The notes below the pieces were generated by a model that did not search any database, had not been told where the DNA came from, and worked only from the letters and a program-made list of their open reading frames with translations. From NCBI GenBank assembly GCA_026992075.1, contig JALXAM010000044.1, positions 1 through 56,305 on the forward strand: 56,305 nt of DNA, in the 5' to 3' direction. The first letter of the stretch is position 1. Each line of letters starts with the position of its first letter. Positions 47,332-56,305 of this stretch are shown in pieces. The DNA comes from Sedimenticola sp. (GTDB lineage: Bacteria; Pseudomonadota; Gammaproteobacteria; Chromatiales; Chromatiaceae). Made by a program: the position numbers and the translations under genes.

Positions 47332-47403
47332 GTAGGATGGGCAAAGGCCGCCAGGCCGTGCCCATCGATTCCTGGCGGGCACGCTTCGCTTTGCCCGCCC
47401 TAC
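47332..47403. repeat. REP-like palindromic repeat between convergent genes
   Basis: A full GTAGG...CCTAC double-hairpin copy in the 125-bp interval between the convergent ArsR and TraB-family genes. Its two hairpins could end transcription from both sides, which is inferred only from position. Confidence 0.85.
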
Positions 47404-47437
47404 GGTTGCGTCAGAGCTGGGGTGGATCGAAAAACCC

Positions 47438-48640
47438 TCACCCCCCTGCCAGCTTCCCCGCGATGAGAAACCCCGCCACATAGGTCCCCACCGCCGATCC
47501 CAGAGTACTGAACAGGAACACCAGCAGGGTGCGGGAGACACGGTTCCTCCACCAGCCGGACCAGCGGGTGGTGTCACGGCGCAGGTCGTGGAAGTCCTGT
47601 ACCCTGGGCTTGCGCAGCCACAGTTCGGCGGCGGCGGTGACCATGCCGGCGCCAATGGTGGGGTTGAGCGAGGTGACCGGGGCGGCCAGGAAGGCGGTGA
47701 GCACAGCGAGCGGGTGGGCCAGCGCCAGGGCGGCGCCGATGGCCGAAAGGGTACCGTTGATGAAGACCCAGTTGCCCACCAGCTCCCAGCCCAGCTGCGG
47801 ACTGCGCTGGAAGCCGATGACGAACCCCAGCACCACCAGTGCCACCACCAGCCAGGGGATCAGCTTGGGCCAGCGGGAAGGGGAAGGGAGCCGTTCCAGC
47901 TCGCGGATACGGGCGTCCGGGTCTTCCATGCCCGCCTCCAGGTTGGCCCGCAACCCTTTGAGATGGCCGGCCCCCACCACCGCGAGGATCGCCTCCGGGC
48001 CCTTGGCGCGGACCTCCTGCAGCAGCCGGGCCGCCATGTACTCGTCCCGCTCCTCGATGAGCGGTCGGTAGAGATCCTGCCGGTCGTGGGCGAACTCGGC
48101 GAAGGTGGTCTCCAGAATGTCGCCCTCCTTGAGCTTTTCGATCTCCTCCTCCTCCACCTGCTCGCGGGAGACCAGGGAGAGCAGCAGCCCGGTGAACAGG
48201 GTCCAGCGTTTCCACCAGGAGAGGCTGGCGGCGGTGCGTTTGAGGGTGATGCCGATGTCGCGGTCGATGAGCAGCAGCTTCAGTCCGTGTCGTTCCGCCA
48301 GTTCGATGGCGCGGCGCTGCTCCAGCCCGGGCTCGATGCCGAACTGCTCGGCGATGCGCTGCTGGTAGGCGGCCATGGCCAGGCTGGCGACGACCATGGC
48401 GGCCCTGCCGCTGCGGATCACCTGGGCCAGGTCCATCTGCGCAATCCGCTCGGGGGCCACCAGCGCCTGATAGCGGCTGGGGCAGAGCTCCACCGCCACC
48501 GCCTGGAATTCCCCGCTCTCGATGAGCTGGGCCACCCGATCCGCGCTGGTCCGGGAGACGTGGGCGGTGCCGAGCAGCAGCACCCGGCTGCCGCCGATGC
48601 GCAGTGCCGCCTCGGGCTGTGAGGGGTCGGACTGGGACAT
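47438..48640 (-). CDS. TraB/PrgY-family membrane protein
   Basis: A 400-residue protein. The TraB signature starts the chain: RVLLLGTAHVSRTSADRV, then VAVELCPSRYQAL and, in the middle, AILAVVGAGHLKGLRANL. These GTAHxS, ExxxxR and GxxH motifs resemble those of the TIKI/EreA-type metalloprotease clan. Four membrane helices fill the last 140 residues. PrgY homologues reduce activity of a peptide pheromone, and many bacterial members have no known role. It lies 20 bp downstream of the RND permease gene and may be transcribed with it. Confidence 0.9.
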   Translation of the reverse strand: MSQSDPSQPEAALRIGGSRVLLLGTAHVSRTSADRVAQLIESGEFQAVAVELCPSRYQALVAPERIAQMDLAQVIRSGRAAMVVASLAMAAYQQRIAEQFGIEPGLEQRRAIELAERHGLKLLLIDRDIGITLKRTAASLSWWKRWTLFTGLLLSLVSREQVEEEEIEKLKEGDILETTFAEFAHDRQDLYRPLIEERDEYMAARLLQEVRAKGPEAILAVVGAGHLKGLRANLEAGMEDPDARIRELERLPSPSRWPKLIPWLVVALVVLGFVIGFQRSPQLGWELVGNWVFINGTLSAIGAALALAHPLAVLTAFLAAPVTSLNPTIGAGMVTAAAELWLRKPRVQDFHDLRRDTTRWSGWWRNRVSRTLLVFLFSTLGSAVGTYVAGFLIAGKLAGG

Positions 48641-48660
48641 GGATTCTTCCGTTGCCTGGT

Positions 48661-51600
48661 TCAGGAGGAGTTGGTCGTTGCGGCCTGCTCGTCGATCTGG
48701 TCGAGCAGTTGGTTCAGCTGGCGGACGCGCGGGTCGTCACTGCGCAGGTTGGCTGATTTGCGCAGGTAGCGCCGGGCGCGGGCAGTATAGCCCACATCCC
48801 AGCCGGTCTGCTGCATCCACTGCACCATGGCCTGGGCGGTGTAGAGGTTGGCAAGGAAGCTGTCCGGCAGGGCGCGGGCCACCTGCTCCAGGTGCCAGAT
48901 CGCCTTTTCGGTGGCCTCCTGCGCCAGGCTCTTCCGCCCGGCGGCGTAGTGCTCCCGCAGCTCGGGCTGGCGGGCGATGGCGGCCAGCTCGGCGCGGTCG
49001 CTCTCGGAGGTGGGCTCTCGCAGCTGCCTGAACAAACGGCGCAGGCCGCCGCCCTCCTCCAGCAGTTCCAGGGGCGGCGGCAGACTGGTCGCTTCCACCG
49101 GGCGGCGGTTGCGGCGCTGGCTCACGGCATAGAGGGGCGGGATCAGGAAGAGCGTGAGCAGGGTGGAGAAACCCAGTCCCCAGACGATGGCGGTGGCCAC
49201 CGGTGCCCACAGCAGCGACTTGCCGCCCCAACCTGCCGCCAGGGAGAAGAGCCCGGCAATGGTGGTGAGGGAGGTGATGAGGATGGGCAGCAGCCGACGC
49301 CGGGCGGCGAAGACGATGGCCGGGGCCAGCCGATGGCTGCGTGCCAGGTTGGCGTTGGCGGTGGAGATGAGCACGATGGCGTCGTTGGCGGCGATACCGG
49401 CCAGGGCGATGACACCATAGAGAGTGACCAGGCTGAGGGGGATGCCGCTCAGCAGCAGCCCGATCACCACGCCGGTGAAGGCCATGGGAACGGTGGTGAT
49501 GATGAGCAGCGGCTGCAGGTAACTGCGGAACTGGGTGCCGAGGATCATGTAGATCAGCCCCACGCCCAGCAGGAACAGGCGTCCCATGCTGTTCAGGCTT
49601 TCCTTGATGTCGTCCAGCTCGCCGGAGAAGTCGAGGGTCACCCCGGGGTAGTCGGTGGCGATCTGTTGCCACAGCTCGCGGATGCGGCGGTTCGCGCCCA
49701 CGGTGTCGATCCGGTCGCTGTCCAGGTCGGCAGTGACAGTAAGGGCACGGCGGAAGTCCTGGTGGCGGATGGTCCCTTCGGCCGGCTCGGTGCGGTATTT
49801 CACCAGCTCTCCCAGGGGAATGTCGCTTCCGTCCGGTAGTCCCACTGGGTAGGCGAGAAAGGACTTCACATCCTGGAGGTTTCTCGGCAGCGCCTTCACC
49901 CGCACGTCCCAGCTCTCACCCTTGTGGCGCAGGCTGGCCACCACCAGGCCGTCCACGTAGAGCGCCAGCGCCCGGGAGATCTCCGCCGGATTGAGCCCGC
50001 TGCGCTGCACGGCGTCGGCGTCCAGTTGCAGCGAGAGGCGGGTACCGGCCTGCACGTCGTCGGTGTCGATGTCACGGATGCCGGGGATGGAGGCCATCAG
50101 CTGTTCCAGCCGGGCCGCTGCGGCCCGCAGCTGGCCGATGTCGTCGCCACGCACCTTGACGCTCACCGGCGCTTCGCTGGGGGGGCCGGTCTTGCGCCGC
50201 AGGAAGGAGATGCTGCTGGGTCCGGGTAGGTCCTTCAATGCCTCCCGGATGCGCTGGATCACCGCCTCAACCTCCAGATGGTGACCGTCGGCGGGGGGCA
50301 GGCTCACCATGATCTGCCCCAGGTTGGGGCTCAGGTAGGGCTCTTTTTCGGTGAGCTGCATGCCGGCCATGGTGGTGAGGTTGTCGATCTCCCCTTCGGG
50401 CACCGCTTGTCGGATTCGCCGCACCATGCGTTGCAGGGTGTCATGGGTCTCCGACAGCGCGGTGTCCGGCGGCATGTCCAGATTGACGTAGAAATAGCGG
50501 AACAGGTCGTTGGCGAAGAAGTTCACCTTCACCGCGCCACCCACCACTGCGGCCACGCTGAGCAGCATGAGCAGTACTCCCGCCGTGATGGCCAGGCCGG
50601 GGCGTCGCATCACCTTCAGAAGCAGGCGGCCGTAGCCATGGCGCAGCCGGCGGGTGAACCGGTCCCGCCAGCGTTGCACCCTGCCCGGCCGGGTGGGATC
50701 CACCCTGGATTCCACCGCGTGGGCGGGAAGCAGCCAGAAGGATTCCACCAGGCTCACCAGCAGCGCCACCGATACCACCAGCGGCAGCACCCGCATGAAC
50801 TGTCCCAGCACGCCGCCCATCAGCATCAGCGGCAGGAAGGCGGCCATGGTGGTGAGGGTGGCGGCGGTCACCGGCACCCACATCTGGCGCACCGCCGCCA
50901 CCGCTCCCTGCAGGCGTGTCATGCCCCGCTTCAGATTGGTGTAGATCGCCTCCACCACCACCACGGCGTCGTCCACCAGCATGCCCAGCACGATGACCAC
51001 CCCCAGCAACACGGTGACATTGAGTGTCTCGCCCAAGACGTCCAGCAGCCAGAAGGTGCCGGCCAGGGAGAAGACCAGTCCCATGCCGGTGAACAGGGCG
51101 ATCTTCCAGCCGAGGAACAGAGCCACCATGGACATCACCAGCAGCAGGCCGATGAGGGCGTTGTTCTCCATCACCTGGATGGCCCGACGGGTGGCGGTGG
51201 TCTGATCGTGGGCCAGGGAAAGGTGGACACCCAGCTTTTCCAGCCGGGGGTTGTGGGCCGCGATATAGTCCTTCAGTCGCTGCAGCAGCTCCAGGTTGTT
51301 GGCCTTCTCCCCCTTGAAGACCGACAACATCACTGCGGGCCGTCCTTCATGGCTCACCAGTTGTTCCGCCTTTTCCCTGCCCTGGCGGACGCGGGCCACG
51401 CTGCGCAGGGGAACCTCCTGTTCCAACGCCACCAGGGGCAGCCCCTCCAGGTACCCTGGGTCTGGGCTGGTGCCCTGTTGCCGCACCAGCCATTCCCGGC
51501 CGCTGAGTTTCAGCCGTCCCAGGGCCTGGTCGCGGAAGTAGGCACGCACCGTGTCGGCCAGGGCACCGGGAGAGATGCCCAGACCGATGAGCGCTTCGGG

Positions 51601-52164
51601 CTCGAACTCCACCAGCAGCTCGGGATCGTGCAGCCCCCAGGCGTCCACCCGGTCCACCCCGCTCAACCGTTGCAGGTCCTTGCGCGTCTGGTGGGCCGCC
51701 TTGCGCAGCTCCTCGTTGTCGTCCAGGCCGGAGACACTCACCACCGCAGTGGGAAAGACGTTGGCGCTGGTGACCTCGATGACGTAGGGGGTAGTGGCGT
51801 CTTCCGGCAGCTGGTCCTCGATGCGCTGGATGGCGCGTCGCACCTCCTGCAGGCGCTTGTCGAAGGTGCGTGGCGGCAGCTCCTCGAACCGGATGACGAT
51901 GTTGGAGGCGCCGTAGCGGCTGGTGCTGGAGACGAAGCGGATGTCGCTCACCCGGGCGAGTTCGGTCTCCAGCAGGTCGGTGACCTTCTTCTCCACGTCC
52001 TGCGCCGAGGCTCCGGGCCAGCCGGTCCAGATCACCACCCAGTTGAAGTCCACCGAGGGATCCTGCTCCCGCGGCATGCTGCTGTAGCTGTACCACCCGG
52101 CGACGATCACCAGCAGAAAGGTGAGGTTCACCAGGATGGGGTTTTCCAGCAGCTTGCGGTACAT
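48661..52164 (-). CDS. RND efflux permease (HAE1-like) with a C-terminal TPR-like extension
   Basis: A 1167-residue inner-membrane pump. The N-terminus ENPILVNLTFLLVIVAGWYSY is the first RND helix; VVIVLGMLVDDAVVVVEAIY carries the TM4 Asp pair for proton transfer; IYMILGTQFRSYLQPLL and ALAGIAANDAIVLI mark the second half. The normal chain ends near residue 1030 (LTLFLIPPLYAVSQRRNRR); a further ~130 residues are soluble and helical, with a TPR-like AIWHLEQVARALPDSFLANL unit. The substrate is unknown. The start overlaps the adaptor stop by one base (TGATG), so both are co-translated. No outer-membrane factor gene is nearby. Confidence 0.93.
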   Translation of the reverse strand: MYRKLLENPILVNLTFLLVIVAGWYSYSSMPREQDPSVDFNWVVIWTGWPGASAQDVEKKVTDLLETELARVSDIRFVSSTSRYGASNIVIRFEELPPRTFDKRLQEVRRAIQRIEDQLPEDATTPYVIEVTSANVFPTAVVSVSGLDDNEELRKAAHQTRKDLQRLSGVDRVDAWGLHDPELLVEFEPEALIGLGISPGALADTVRAYFRDQALGRLKLSGREWLVRQQGTSPDPGYLEGLPLVALEQEVPLRSVARVRQGREKAEQLVSHEGRPAVMLSVFKGEKANNLELLQRLKDYIAAHNPRLEKLGVHLSLAHDQTTATRRAIQVMENNALIGLLLVMSMVALFLGWKIALFTGMGLVFSLAGTFWLLDVLGETLNVTVLLGVVIVLGMLVDDAVVVVEAIYTNLKRGMTRLQGAVAAVRQMWVPVTAATLTTMAAFLPLMLMGGVLGQFMRVLPLVVSVALLVSLVESFWLLPAHAVESRVDPTRPGRVQRWRDRFTRRLRHGYGRLLLKVMRRPGLAITAGVLLMLLSVAAVVGGAVKVNFFANDLFRYFYVNLDMPPDTALSETHDTLQRMVRRIRQAVPEGEIDNLTTMAGMQLTEKEPYLSPNLGQIMVSLPPADGHHLEVEAVIQRIREALKDLPGPSSISFLRRKTGPPSEAPVSVKVRGDDIGQLRAAAARLEQLMASIPGIRDIDTDDVQAGTRLSLQLDADAVQRSGLNPAEISRALALYVDGLVVASLRHKGESWDVRVKALPRNLQDVKSFLAYPVGLPDGSDIPLGELVKYRTEPAEGTIRHQDFRRALTVTADLDSDRIDTVGANRRIRELWQQIATDYPGVTLDFSGELDDIKESLNSMGRLFLLGVGLIYMILGTQFRSYLQPLLIITTVPMAFTGVVIGLLLSGIPLSLVTLYGVIALAGIAANDAIVLISTANANLARSHRLAPAIVFAARRRLLPILITSLTTIAGLFSLAAGWGGKSLLWAPVATAIVWGLGFSTLLTLFLIPPLYAVSQRRNRRPVEATSLPPPLELLEEGGGLRRLFRQLREPTSESDRAELAAIARQPELREHYAAGRKSLAQEATEKAIWHLEQVARALPDSFLANLYTAQAMVQWMQQTGWDVGYTARARRYLRKSANLRSDDPRVRQLNQLLDQIDEQAATTNSS

Positions 52165-53183
52165 CAGGGTTCGACCACCTTGACTGTGTCACCCGCCTGA
52201 ACGCTGAAACGGCCGGCATCGATGACCAGGGTTTCGGGGGGCAGGTCCACGGCGGCCGGAAGCCCCTGGACCGCGTCCGGCAGGGGATGGAACCTGGCCT
52301 TGCCCTGTTCTGCGACGAAAAGTCCCAGCTGCCCCTGACGCTGTACCAGGTAACGGGCAGGAACCTGCGGCTCGGCCTCTTCCCAGTAGAGACGACCGGC
52401 GGCGCCGGGAGGGGCGGACCGGTCCTGGAAAATGAAGCGCACCTCCTGGCTGTGCACCCTTTTCTTCAGCATGGGGATCACGGCGCGCAGGCGCAGAGGA
52501 TAATGGTGGTCGCCCATGCGGAACTCCAGCCTGCGGGCCTGCCGCATGGCCTCCAGGTCCTGCCGCTGCACCAGGGCGCTCACCTCCAAATGGGTCAGGT
52601 CCACCAGGCGCAGGATGGGGGTGCCGACGGTGGCATAATCGCCCTGACTGGCACGGCGCTCCACCACCACGGCGTCGAAGGGCGCGGTGACTCTGCAGCG
52701 CGCCTCGCGCCAACGGGCCTCCTCCAGGTCCGCTTCGCGTACGTTGACCTCGGCCGCCAAGCGGTTGGACTCTGCGCTCCGCTGGTTGTACTCATCGGAG
52801 GAGATGTTGCGCGATTTCACCAGCTTCTGTGCATCCTCGACCCGCTTGCGGGCGTACCGGAAGCGGGCCCGGGCCGCTTCCAGGGCCGCCTCGGCCCTCT
52901 TGCGGGCGATCCGGTAGGTGGTGCAGTCCAGGCGGGCGAGGAGGTCGCCTGCACGGACCTCGTCCCCCGGGCGTCTGGCGACAGTCTCCACTTTGGCGGC
53001 GATCTCGGCACTGATGAGGGCGTCGTTCAGACTCACCACATTGGCGGGGGCTTCGCGGGCCGGATGAAACAGCAGCTTGCCCAGGGGCACCACGGTCACC
53101 GGGACCGGTTCCCCCCGGGCCGGGGAAAGGAAACAGCCGAGAGCCGCAACGAGGAACAGGGCGGCCAGGTCGCGTCGGTTCAT
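52164..53183 (-). CDS. RND efflux periplasmic adaptor (membrane fusion protein)
   Basis: A 339-residue HlyD/AcrA-type adaptor. A signal peptide covers roughly residues 1-23 (LAALFLVAALGCFLSPARGE). The lipoyl/biotinyl-like halves are VNVVSL-like NVVSLNDALISAEIAAKVE and APFDAVVVERRASQGDYATV; between them lies a short alpha-helical hairpin (ARFRYARKRVEDAQKLVKSR). The beta-barrel and membrane-proximal parts complete the protein. It should link the permease to an outer-membrane channel encoded elsewhere. ATG at 53183 is chosen because the signal peptide begins there. Confidence 0.92.
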   Translation of the reverse strand: MNRRDLAALFLVAALGCFLSPARGEPVPVTVVPLGKLLFHPAREAPANVVSLNDALISAEIAAKVETVARRPGDEVRAGDLLARLDCTTYRIARKRAEAALEAARARFRYARKRVEDAQKLVKSRNISSDEYNQRSAESNRLAAEVNVREADLEEARWREARCRVTAPFDAVVVERRASQGDYATVGTPILRLVDLTHLEVSALVQRQDLEAMRQARRLEFRMGDHHYPLRLRAVIPMLKKRVHSQEVRFIFQDRSAPPGAAGRLYWEEAEPQVPARYLVQRQGQLGLFVAEQGKARFHPLPDAVQGLPAAVDLPPETLVIDAGRFSVQAGDTVKVVEP

Positions 53184-53342
53184 CCTGGATCGATCCTTGC
53201 AGAAGTACTCCCGCTCACTATAAACCAACCCGATCGATGGAATATCCCGCCCACTTCACGTTCTGCGGTGCGGGCGGGGATTTCCAATGTCGCCGGCAGC
53301 GGGGATAATAGCCAGTACGCATTGTTTCACCGGGATATCGCC

Positions 53343-53768
53343 TTGTACCGACCGCTCGCCGATCCCTGGAACCCTGGTGGTCGTCTGCTGCTGGCCGCCG
53401 CCCTGCTGCTGATCGCCGCATGCTCCAGCCTGGAGCATGCCAGCTCCAGCAAGAAACTGCAGTTGCAACTGCAGAGCTATGACCACGCCGTGCGCTGGGG
53501 CGACCTGGAGGAGATGTATGCCTTCGTCAAGCCCGGGGACGAGCCCCTGGCGGTGCCCAGGGGGCTGGAGAATATCCGGGTCACCGACTACGAGCCCCTC
53601 ACCACCATCACAGAGGAGCCGGACAAGCGGATCCGGCGGCGGGTGAGGATCGAGTACCTGCACCGGGACCGGCAGGTGGTGAAGAAGCTGGTCGACGACC
53701 AGGTCTGGGAGTTCGACGAAGCGTCGAAACAGTGGTTTCGCACCAATCCGCCGCCAGAGTTCCGTTGA
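53343..53768 (+). CDS. Small lipoprotein of unknown function
   Basis: A 141-residue protein if the TTG at 53343 is used (another TTG lies at 53322; no ATG or GTG fits). The N-terminal helix RLLLAAALLLIAACSSLEHA has a lipobox (IAAC). The mature part is charged: YDHAVRWGDLEEMYAFVKPG, then RIRRRVRIEYLHRDRQVVKK and WEFDEASKQWFR, a beta-rich layout reminiscent of NTF2-like folds, in which a protein with a 'YDHAVRWG' start is common in gammaproteobacteria. No catalytic residues are evident. GATAAT at 53303-53308 could be a -10 element. It overlaps the next gene by one base (TGATG). Confidence 0.72.
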   Translation: MYRPLADPWNPGGRLLLAAALLLIAACSSLEHASSSKKLQLQLQSYDHAVRWGDLEEMYAFVKPGDEPLAVPRGLENIRVTDYEPLTTITEEPDKRIRRRVRIEYLHRDRQVVKKLVDDQVWEFDEASKQWFRTNPPPEFR

Positions 53769-54445
53769 TGCGGCGGGTTCCCTTCAGCGAGCTGCCGGGA
53801 CGGCATGAGCGCCATTTCCGCCGGCGTATGCATCCGCTCTTCCCACGGCCGGTGGGAGAGTTCACCGATGACGATCTGTTGGAGGTGCAGCGGCTCGATC
53901 ACGAGGAGTTGCTTGCCTATCTCAGGTCGCTGAGAGAGCTGGTTCAGCGCGCCGCCTCCCTGCGTCCCAGCGAGGAGACCCAGGTGGTGCTGGATCTCAA
54001 GGCGGAGCTGGAAAAGCACTACGAGGAGGCCTGTGGTCTGGCCGACGCCCAGGGCAACAACAAGGAGGCGATCCGGCATCTCATCGAGGTGATCATGCGC
54101 ACCATTCGCCAGTCGGCGGCGGGGGATCCCCTGGCGGAACAGGAGCTGGCACAGGAAGAGGAGGCGCGCCGGCTCCATTTCCAGTTGCTGGAGTTTCCCC
54201 TGGTGGCGGACCTGCTCCACCCTGATACATTGATCCAGCCCGACGAGCTGGCGGCGGTGCTGCTCACCGATCCCCAGGAAGAGGTGGAGGCGGCTATCGG
54301 CCTGTTCGACCAGGATCAGCTGGAAACGCTCGCCCGGCAGGCGCGGGACCTGGTTGTACGAGCGCAGGCCGGGGTGGACGATGAGGTGCGTGAGCGCCTC
54401 GCCTGGCTGGAAGCCAGAGCCGCCGGTGGGAAATCGTCCGGTTGA
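53768..54445 (+). CDS. Conserved-looking protein of unknown function
   Basis: A 225-residue soluble protein, mostly helical and strongly acidic. RRVPFSELPGRHERHFRRRM is a basic start; the rest has long amphipathic helices (VVLDLKAELEKHYEEACGLA, LAEQELAQEEEARRLHFQL) and no Cys cluster or membrane segment. I do not recognise a family. Its start overlaps the stop of the small lipoprotein, so it is co-translated with it. It ends 93 bp before ubiD. Confidence 0.65.
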   Translation: MRRVPFSELPGRHERHFRRRMHPLFPRPVGEFTDDDLLEVQRLDHEELLAYLRSLRELVQRAASLRPSEETQVVLDLKAELEKHYEEACGLADAQGNNKEAIRHLIEVIMRTIRQSAAGDPLAEQELAQEEEARRLHFQLLEFPLVADLLHPDTLIQPDELAAVLLTDPQEEVEAAIGLFDQDQLETLARQARDLVVRAQAGVDDEVRERLAWLEARAAGGKSSG

Positions 54446-54538
54446 GCACGCTCGGTTCCGATTCGGGAAGGAGCGGCCGTGCCGATCTGGATCTGACGCG
54501 GCCAGCTTTCGTTTCCATCATCAGCGGGGTTTTCCGGC

Positions 54539-56005
54539 ATGAACTACAAGGATCTGCGTGATTTCCTCTCCCTCCTGGAAACGCGGGGAGAGCTGAAACG
54601 TGTCAGCGTGGAGGTGGATCCCCAGCTGGAGATGACCGAGATCAGCGACCGGGTGCTGCGCGCCGGCGGCCCCGCCCTGCTGTTCGAAAAGCCCAAGGGT
54701 CACCACATTCCCGTGCTCACCAACCTTTTTGGAACACCCCAGCGGGTGGCGCTTGGCATGGGTGAGGAAAAGGTCACCGCCCTGCGCGAGGTGGGCAGGT
54801 TGCTGGCGGCACTCAAGGAACCCGATCCGCCGCGTGGCATGAAGGACGCCTTCGACAAGCTGCCTCTCTACCGCAAGGTGCTGGATATGGCGCCCAAGGA
54901 GCGGCGCAGCGCCCCCTGCCAGGAGGTGGTGCTGGAGGGCGACCAGGTGGACCTGTCGCGGATCCCGGTGCAGACCTGCTGGCCGGAGGATGCCGGCCCA
55001 CTCATCACCTGGGGATTGGTGATCACCCGCGGCCCGGAGAAGCCGCGCCAGAACCTCGGCATCTACCGCATGCAGGTGATCGGCCGCAACCGCGTCATCA
55101 TGCGCTGGCTGGCCCACCGCGGCGGGGCACTGGACTTCCGCGACTGGCAGCAGAAGCACCCTGGCGAGCCCTTTCCCGTGTCTGTGGCCCTGGGCGCCGA
55201 TCCGGCCACCATCCTGGCGGCGGTTACGCCGGTGCCCGACACGCTTTCGGAGTACGCTTTCGCCGGCCTGCTGCGCGGCTCGCGCACCGAGGTGACCCGC
55301 AGCCTGGGCAACCACCTCCAGGTGCCGGCCGGCGCCGAGTTCGTCCTCGAAGGGGTGATCCATCCCGGCGACACCGCGCCGGAAGGTCCCTTCGGCGACC
55401 ACACCGGCTACTACAACGAGGTGGAGGAGTTCCCGGTCTTCACCATCCAGCGCATCACCCATCGGCGCGAGCCCATCTACCACAGTACCTACACCGGCCG
55501 CCCCCCCGACGAGCCGGCCATCCTCGGCGTGGCCCTCAACGAGGTTTTCGTGCCCATCCTGCAGAAGCAGTTTCCCGAGATCACCGACTTCTACCTCCCC
55601 CCCGAGGGTTGCTCCTACCGCCTGGCGGTGGTGAGCATGAAGAAGCAGTATCCCGGCCATGCCAAGCGGGTGATGTTCGGCGTCTGGTCCTTCCTGCGCC
55701 AGTTCATGTACACCAAGTTCGTCATCGTCACCGACGACGACGTCAACGTGCGCGACTGGAACGACGTCATCTGGGCCATCACCACCCGCATGGACCCGGC
55801 GCGCGACACCGTGCTGGTGGAGAACACCCCCATCGACTATCTCGATTTCGCCTCGCCGGTGTCGGGGCTGGGCTCCAAGATGGGACTGGACGCCACCTCC
55901 AAGTGGCCGGGCGAGACCAGCCGAGAGTGGGGCCGCCCCATCACCCGCGATCCGGAAGTGGTGAGGCGGGTGGACGAGATGTGGAAGGAGCTGGGGCTCG
56001 ATTGA
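54539..56005 (+). CDS. ubiD: 4-hydroxy-3-polyprenylbenzoate decarboxylase
   Basis: A 488-residue UbiD-family decarboxylase that uses prenylated FMN in ubiquinone synthesis. [20 protein letters not shown] is the usual start; the prenyl-FMN and metal-binding region includes [20 protein letters not shown], and catalytic acid/base residues lie in [26 protein letters not shown] (E-x...E of the EGPFGDHTG motif). [22 protein letters not shown] closes the domain. Length matches E. coli UbiD (497). It depends on a UbiX flavin prenyltransferase, which is not in this window. Confidence 0.97.
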   Translation: MNYKDLRDFLSLLETRGELKRVSVEVDPQLEMTEISDRVLRAGGPALLFEKPKGHHIPVLTNLFGTPQRVALGMGEEKVTALREVGRLLAALKEPDPPRGMKDAFDKLPLYRKVLDMAPKERRSAPCQEVVLEGDQVDLSRIPVQTCWPEDAGPLITWGLVITRGPEKPRQNLGIYRMQVIGRNRVIMRWLAHRGGALDFRDWQQKHPGEPFPVSVALGADPATILAAVTPVPDTLSEYAFAGLLRGSRTEVTRSLGNHLQVPAGAEFVLEGVIHPGDTAPEGPFGDHTGYYNEVEEFPVFTIQRITHRREPIYHSTYTGRPPDEPAILGVALNEVFVPILQKQFPEITDFYLPPEGCSYRLAVVSMKKQYPGHAKRVMFGVWSFLRQFMYTKFVIVTDDDVNVRDWNDVIWAITTRMDPARDTVLVENTPIDYLDFASPVSGLGSKMGLDATSKWPGETSREWGRPITRDPEVVRRVDEMWKELGLD

Positions 56006-56133
56006 CGCGGAACAAGAAAGAGAACCGGCATACCTCCGTCTGCTGAAATCGCGGTTTTTCTCGACCCGTGGCATTGCATAGGCCCATGAATTCCGGGTTG
56101 TTGCCGGGCTGAGCTCCGTCCTACACTGCCTCC

Positions 56134-56305
56134 ATGTCCGGACACCCGCCCCTCACCGCCGAGGAGATCGGCCGTCACCTGGACGATTTCCTCGAGGTGG
56201 AGTTCTCCTTCCTCCACACCGAGGAGATCGCCGCCGGCCTGGCGCGCTTGCCGCGTGACCGGCAGCAGTTCGTGCTGCAGTGGACCCGCCGTGTGGCCAC
56301 CACCA
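56134..56305 (+). CDS. Start of an unidentified protein (cut by the window edge)
   Basis: The first 57 codons of an open frame starting at ATG 56134, reading MSGHPPLTAEEIGRHLDDFL and then a helical segment with LHTEEIAAGLARLPRDRQQF. The helical, charged opening resembles the N-terminus of VWA-domain activators of the NorD/CbbO type, but the fragment is too short to assign a family safely. The 128 bp between ubiD and this gene show no clear terminator or promoter. Confidence 0.55.
   Translation, partial: MSGHPPLTAEEIGRHLDDFLEVEFSFLHTEEIAAGLARLPRDRQQFVLQWTRRVATT

Noticed and set aside
50278-52200. A 640-codon open frame antisense to the RND permease
   Set aside because: Rich in His, Gln and Gly, as expected from mirrored GC-rich codons; no family features.
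1-56305. CRISPR arrays, tRNA or rRNA genes, complete insertion sequences, integrases
   Set aside because: None was recognised on reading both strands; the repeats seen are palindromic REP-type elements and not spaced direct repeats.

Overview
The window looks like a chromosomal segment of a GC-rich gammaproteobacterium. Housekeeping genes (aroE, prlC/opdA, bcp, truC, ubiD, a PiT phosphate transporter, an RND efflux pair) read as gammaproteobacterial, and the first 35.6 kb is a large surface-polysaccharide locus. Species cannot be fixed from sequence alone. Two features suggest a lineage of the exosortase/PEP-CTERM type: a TIGR03097-like O-glycosylation ligase and a TIGR03790-like secreted protein. 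No exosortase gene is present in the window.

Left part (1-3.5 kb, minus strand for the sugar genes): UDP-glucose 6-dehydrogenase and the start of a UDP-glucuronate 4-epimerase-like gene, separated by a MazF-type toxin/antitoxin pair; then a TumE/TumA-like toxin/antitoxin pair on the plus strand, apparently with a leaderless start inside a palindrome.

3.7-14.6 kb (plus strand): a glycan cassette with a polyprenyl-phosphate-type GT2, a recombination scar of two truncated genes, a GT4, a GT2, a Wzx-type flippase, a PAPS sulfotransferase, a TagF-like polyol-phosphate polymerase, an IspD/TarI-like cytidylyltransferase, a mannitol-phosphate-dehydrogenase-like reductase and a GT39 transferase. The three-gene run 9878-12770 is a plausible CDP-polyol synthesis and polymerisation unit, i.e. 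a teichoic-acid-like polymer in a Gram-negative. This cassette lies between two direct repeats (3173-3371 and 14799-14999), each carrying a palindromic repeat plus the 3' end of asnB; the left copy is a truncated asnB whose five differences from the intact gene are all synonymous. Remnants of tumE/tumA also lie beside the right copy.

14.9-35.6 kb: an asparagine-synthetase-like protein lacking the N-terminal Cys nucleophile; a membrane LtaS-like phosphotransferase and a polysaccharide deacetylase (plus strand); then a long minus-strand series (O-glycosylation ligase, second flippase, a second membrane alkaline-phosphatase-superfamily protein with Thr at the nucleophile position, a secreted TPR protein, GT2, sulfotransferase, GT4, deacetylase-like protein), a plus-strand protein with three tandem VanZ-like modules, and a minus-strand pair of a VanZ protein and a large TIGR03790-like secreted protein. 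The stretch from about 18.5 to 26.8 kb is visibly richer in A+T than both flanks, suggesting acquisition.

35.6-56.3 kb: core genes (PiT transporter, aroE, a large lipoprotein, prlC, bcp, truC), a hybrid sensor kinase/response regulator/ArsR cluster preceded by an array of five back-to-back hairpins, a TraB/PrgY family membrane protein, an RND efflux permease and its adaptor, a small lipoprotein, a conserved-looking unknown, ubiD and the start of one further gene. Several copies of two palindromic repeat families (GTAGG...GGGCAAAG...TTTGCCC...CCTAC and CCCTCTCCC...GGGAGAGGG) are scattered between genes.
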